A stretch of 64,000 nt of DNA from Flavobacterium aestivum (GTDB lineage: Bacteria > Bacteroidota > Bacteroidia > Flavobacteriales > Flavobacteriaceae): the NCBI RefSeq assembly GCF_026870175.2, contig NZ_CP113977.2, forward strand, positions 1,736,001 through 1,800,000, written 5' to 3'. The notes beneath the pieces are model-generated. The model was not told where the DNA came from and ran no database searches. It saw only the letters and a list, made by a program, of their open reading frames with translations. A program made the position numbers and the translations under genes. Of this stretch, positions 62,001 through 64,000 are shown one piece after another (positions within the stretch are counted from its first letter, which is position 1; every line of letters starts with the position of its first letter).

Positions 62001-62890
62001 ATTTCGCTCACTTAAGTAAAGGTCAATGGGTTGCAGATGATGTAACTAATAAAATGGTTAATGATTTAATTCATAACTATAAAATTAAATTGAACGACTT
62101 ACAAGGGGCTTTACGTAGAGAGAAGTTCACTATTACTGTTGGAGATGAATTGCCATCAGGAATTTTGAAATTAGCTAAAGTATATATTGCCAAAAAACGT
62201 AAGTTGAAAGTTGGGGATAAAATGGCGGGACGTCACGGAAACAAAGGTATTGTTGCTCGTATAGTTCGTCATGAAGATATGCCTTTCTTAGAGGACGGAA
62301 CTCCGGTTGATATCGTGTTGAACCCACTTGGGGTACCTTCACGTATGAACATCGGTCAGATTTATGAGACGGTACTTGGATGGGCTGGTATGAATTTGGG
62401 TAGAAAATTTGCTACACCAATTTTTGACGGAGCTTCTCTTGAGGAAATCAATGCTTTGACTGATGAAGCTGGTGTACCACGTTTTGGACATACACATCTT
62501 TATGATGGTGGTACAGGAGAACGTTTCCACCAAGCTGCAACAGTAGGTGTTATCTATATGTTGAAACTTGGACACATGGTTGATGATAAGATGCACGCAC
62601 GTTCTATCGGACCATACTCATTAATTACGCAACAACCATTAGGAGGTAAAGCGCAATTTGGAGGACAACGTTTTGGAGAGATGGAGGTTTGGGCACTTGA
62701 AGCTTATGGAGCATCTAGTACACTTAGAGAAATCTTGACTGTGAAGTCTGATGATGTTATTGGTAGAGCTAAAACTTACGAAGCAATCGTTAAGGGTGAA
62801 TCTATGCCAGAACCAGGATTACCAGAATCATTCAATGTATTAATGCATGAATTGAAAGGTCTTGGACTTGATCTTCGTTTAGAGGAATAA
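59078..62890 (+). CDS. rpoB: DNA-directed RNA polymerase beta subunit
   Basis: The ATG at 59078 ([13 protein letters not shown]) is preferred over a TTG three bases earlier. The 1270-residue protein shows the usual blocks, including [38 protein letters not shown] (rifampicin region), [20 protein letters not shown] and the C-terminal [24 protein letters not shown] block. It is part of the core transcription enzyme. The region between rpoB and rpoC is 300 bases and unusually long. Confidence 0.98.
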   Translation: MITNQTERLNFASTKNIPDYPDFLDVQVKSFKDFFQLETKSDERGDEGLYNTFMENFPITDTRNNFVLEFLDYFVDPPRYTIQECIERGLTYSVPLKARLKLYCTDPEHEDFETIVQDVYLGTIPYMTPSGTFVINGAERVVVSQLHRSPGVFFGQSFHANGTKLYSARVIPFKGSWIEFSTDINSVMYAYIDRKKKLPVTTLFRAIGFERDKDILEIFDLAEEIKVSKTGLKKYIGRKLAARVLNTWHEDFVDEDTGEVVSIERNEIILDRDTIIDKDNVEEIIDSNVKSILLHKEDNNLVDYSIIHNTLQKDPTNSEKEAVEHIYRQLRNAEPPDEETARGIIDKLFFSDQRYNLGEVGRYRINKKLGLDTPMEKQVLTKEDIITIVKYLIELINAKADIDDIDHLSNRRVRTVGEQLSQQFGVGLARMARTIRERMNVRDNEVFTPIDLINAKTLSSVINSFFGTNQLSQFMDQTNPLAEITHKRRLSALGPGGLSRERAGFEVRDVHYTHYGRLCPIETPEGPNIGLISSLGVYAKVNGMGFIETPYRKVSNGVVDLDATPIYLSAEEEEGMMISQANIEMDESGKITADNVIARQEGDFPVIDPSKVDYADVAPNQIASISASLIPFLEHDDANRALMGSNMMRQAVPLIRPEAPIVGTGLERQVASDSRVLINAEGPGVVEYVDANIITIKYDRSEEERMVSFESDEKTYNLIKFRKTNQGTSINLKPIVRKGDRVVLGQVLSEGYATQNGELALGRNLKVAFMPWKGYNFEDAIVISEKVVRDDIFTSIHVDDYSLEVRDTKLGNEELTNDIPNVSEEATKDLDENGMIRIGAEVKPGDILIGKITPKGESDPTPEEKLLRAIFGDKAGDVKDASLKASPSLHGVVLDKKLFARAVKDKRKRTQDKDALGALEMEFEVKFVELKDRLIEKLFNIVNGKTSQGVMNDLGEEVLPKGKKYTQKMLYAVEDFAHLSKGQWVADDVTNKMVNDLIHNYKIKLNDLQGALRREKFTITVGDELPSGILKLAKVYIAKKRKLKVGDKMAGRHGNKGIVARIVRHEDMPFLEDGTPVDIVLNPLGVPSRMNIGQIYETVLGWAGMNLGRKFATPIFDGASLEEINALTDEAGVPRFGHTHLYDGGTGERFHQAATVGVIYMLKLGHMVDDKMHARSIGPYSLITQQPLGGKAQFGGQRFGEMEVWALEAYGASSTLREILTVKSDDVIGRAKTYEAIVKGESMPEPGLPESFNVLMHELKGLGLDLRLEE

Positions 62891-62902
62891 AAAAAAGTTT
62901 TG

Positions 62903-62934
62903 TAATCGGTCCCGTTTTTTAATGGGACTGATTA
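62903..62934 (+). other. hairpin after rpoB
   Basis: TAATCGGTCCC and GGGACTGATTA pair (one G-T) around a T-rich loop. No T-run follows, so more likely a processing or stability element than a terminator. Confidence 0.55.
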
Positions 62935-63083
62935 CTCATTTATAATAAGTTTTTAAAGATTTATACCCGTAACCCGTTCCGATTTTTTATATAAATGTGT
63001 TGCATTATATAACTAGCACTTCAAATATGAGTTTGAGGTTTAGAGAAGTAAACCGAGGTAGTGTTTTTAGTCTAAAGTTAAAT

Positions 63084-63143
63084 GTCTTAAAGTCTTAAAG
63101 TCCAGAAATGGCTTTCGACTTTTGACTTTCAAACTTTCGACTT
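63084..63143. repeat. repeated AAAGTCTT / GACTTT-type words between rpoB and rpoC
   Basis: Direct repeats of CTTAAAGT on the left and inversely related CTTTCGACTT, GACTTTCAAACTTTC on the right could form several alternative hairpins. The words resemble the hairpin between nrdD and its radical gene. Confidence 0.5.
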
Positions 63144-63190
63144 AAATGAAAATCAATTTTTTAATTGCAAATAAATCAATAGTAAAAACT

Positions 63191-64000
63191 ATGATGAATA
63201 ATAGAAATAATAAAGATAAGAATCCAGTTAAAAGATTTAATAAAATCTCAATTGGATTGGCTTCACCAGAATCTATCTTGAAAGAATCAAGAGGAGAGGT
63301 TTTAAAGCCAGAGACAATCAACTATAGAACTCACAAACCAGAGCGTGACGGACTTTTCTGCGAAAGAATCTTCGGACCAGTTAAGGATTTCGAATGTGCT
63401 TGTGGTAAATATAAAAGAATTCGTTACAAAGGTATCATCTGCGACCGTTGTGGTGTTGAAGTTACTGAGAAAAAAGTACGTCGTGATAGAGTAGGACACA
63501 TCAACCTTGTTGTGCCTATTGCTCATATCTGGTATTTCCGTTCTCTTCCAAACAAAATTGGTTATATCCTTGGTCTTCCATCTAAGAAATTAGATATGAT
63601 TATCTACTACGAAAGATACGTAGTAATTCAAGCTGGTATTGCTAAAAATGCTGATGGTGAATCAGTGCAAAGATTAGATTTCTTGACAGAAGAAGAGTAT
63701 TTGAATATATTAGATACACTTCCTGCTGACAACCAATATCTTGATGATTTTGATCCTAATAAATTTGTTGCCAAAATGGGAGCAGAGTGTATTATGGATT
63801 TATTAGCTCGTATTGATCTTGATGAATTATCATATGATTTGAGACACAAAGCGAATAACGAAACATCAAAACAACGTAAAACAGAAGCATTAAAAAGATT
63901 ACAAGTAGTTGAGTCTTTCCGTGAGTCTAATCTGAACAGAGAAAATCGTCCAGAATGGATGATTATGAAAGTGGTTCCTGTTATACCACCAGAATTACGT
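63191..64000 (+). CDS. rpoC: DNA-directed RNA polymerase beta' subunit (5' part)
   Basis: The frame opens at ATG 63191 ([20 protein letters not shown]) and runs to the window edge, giving 270 residues. The N-terminal zinc site [19 protein letters not shown] (near residues 74-92) and [20 protein letters not shown] are conserved. The Arg-Pro-Glu-rich block [20 protein letters not shown] matches the start of the catalytic clamp region. The rest lies outside the window. Confidence 0.98.
   Translation, partial: MMNNRNNKDKNPVKRFNKISIGLASPESILKESRGEVLKPETINYRTHKPERDGLFCERIFGPVKDFECACGKYKRIRYKGIICDRCGVEVTEKKVRRDRVGHINLVVPIAHIWYFRSLPNKIGYILGLPSKKLDMIIYYERYVVIQAGIAKNADGESVQRLDFLTEEEYLNILDTLPADNQYLDDFDPNKFVAKMGAECIMDLLARIDLDELSYDLRHKANNETSKQRKTEALKRLQVVESFRESNLNRENRPEWMIMKVVPVIPPELR

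Larger units (their letters stand above)
62891..63190. other. 300-bp rpoB-rpoC intergenic region with repeats
   Basis: Holds a hairpin at 62903-62934 (AATCGGTCCC / GGGACTGATT) and a stretch of related repeated words around GTCTTAAAGTCTTAAAGTCC (63084-63103) and GACTTTCAAACTTTCGACTT (63124-63143). No gene is supported. Confidence 0.6.

Noticed and set aside
1..64000. CRISPR array, prophage or insertion sequence
   Set aside because: No regularly spaced direct repeats, no transposase or phage structural genes were seen; only short palindromic repeats.

Overview
The window looks like chromosomal DNA of a Flavobacterium-type member of the Bacteroidota. It is AT-rich. Many genes have a TAnnTTTG promoter element and most lack a Shine-Dalgarno sequence. 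One large exoprotein ends in a type IX secretion (T9SS) sorting domain, lipoproteins and outer-membrane beta-barrels are common, and several families are typical of this group (DUF3667, DUF2851, putative porin). Identifications come from reading sequence motifs; no database search was run.

Layout. 1-5809: an upstream terminator and a 1685-residue T9SS exoprotein. 6200-8798: three small lipoprotein or secreted proteins of unknown role. 8900-11368: nadA-nadB on the minus strand. 11624-15084: an unrecognised 607-residue cysteine-bearing protein and two membrane proteins. 15148-33433: an anaerobic nitrogen-oxide island. It holds an Rrf2 regulator, a minus-strand operon (ric, a split class III ribonucleotide reductase, its activase, two membrane proteins) and a divergent plus-strand series: norC, norB, norQ, norD, a hemerythrin-PAS protein, norE/norF-like genes, nirK with a fused cytochrome c, a second cytochrome c, a SUMF1-type protein, SCO and a porin. 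33493-35737: a small orphan gene and an AbiL/RloAB-like ATPase pair, a likely phage-defence module. 35791-52293: housekeeping and cell-surface genes (lysS, lipB, rnhB, a porin, a CBS-domain PLP enzyme, an exonuclease, an amino-acid permease, an acyl-CoA dehydrogenase) plus a metzincin-like lipoprotein paired with a propeller-like lipoprotein. 52401-64000: the translation/transcription core: rpsU, xerD, hpf, tRNA-Thr/Tyr/Thr, tuf, tRNA-Trp, secE, nusG, rplK, rplA, rplJ, rplL, rpoB and the start of rpoC.

How the genes fit together. The island predicts reduction of nitrite to NO (NirK) and NO to N2O (NorCB), with NorQ/NorD for maturation, SCO for copper handling, RIC for iron-sulfur repair and NrdD/NrdG for anaerobic dNTP supply. 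No nitrate reductase or N2O reductase is present in the window. The ric, norC and nirK promoters share a 20-bp inverted repeat (AAARGAYA-N4-TRTCYTTT) placed against the promoter element, a good candidate operator for the NsrR-like Rrf2 protein encoded nearby. The ric/norC intergenic region and the nirK promoter also share an 18-bp sequence containing an FNR-like TGAT-N4-ATCA core.

The most notable observations are: the class III ribonucleotide reductase whose glycyl-radical segment is encoded by a separate 55-codon gene overlapping nrdG; the shared operator and FNR-like boxes; the metzincin signature in a lipoprotein; the strong Shine-Dalgarno sequence of rpsU in a genome that otherwise avoids them; the terminator touching the xerD start codon; and several families of intergenic palindromic repeats.
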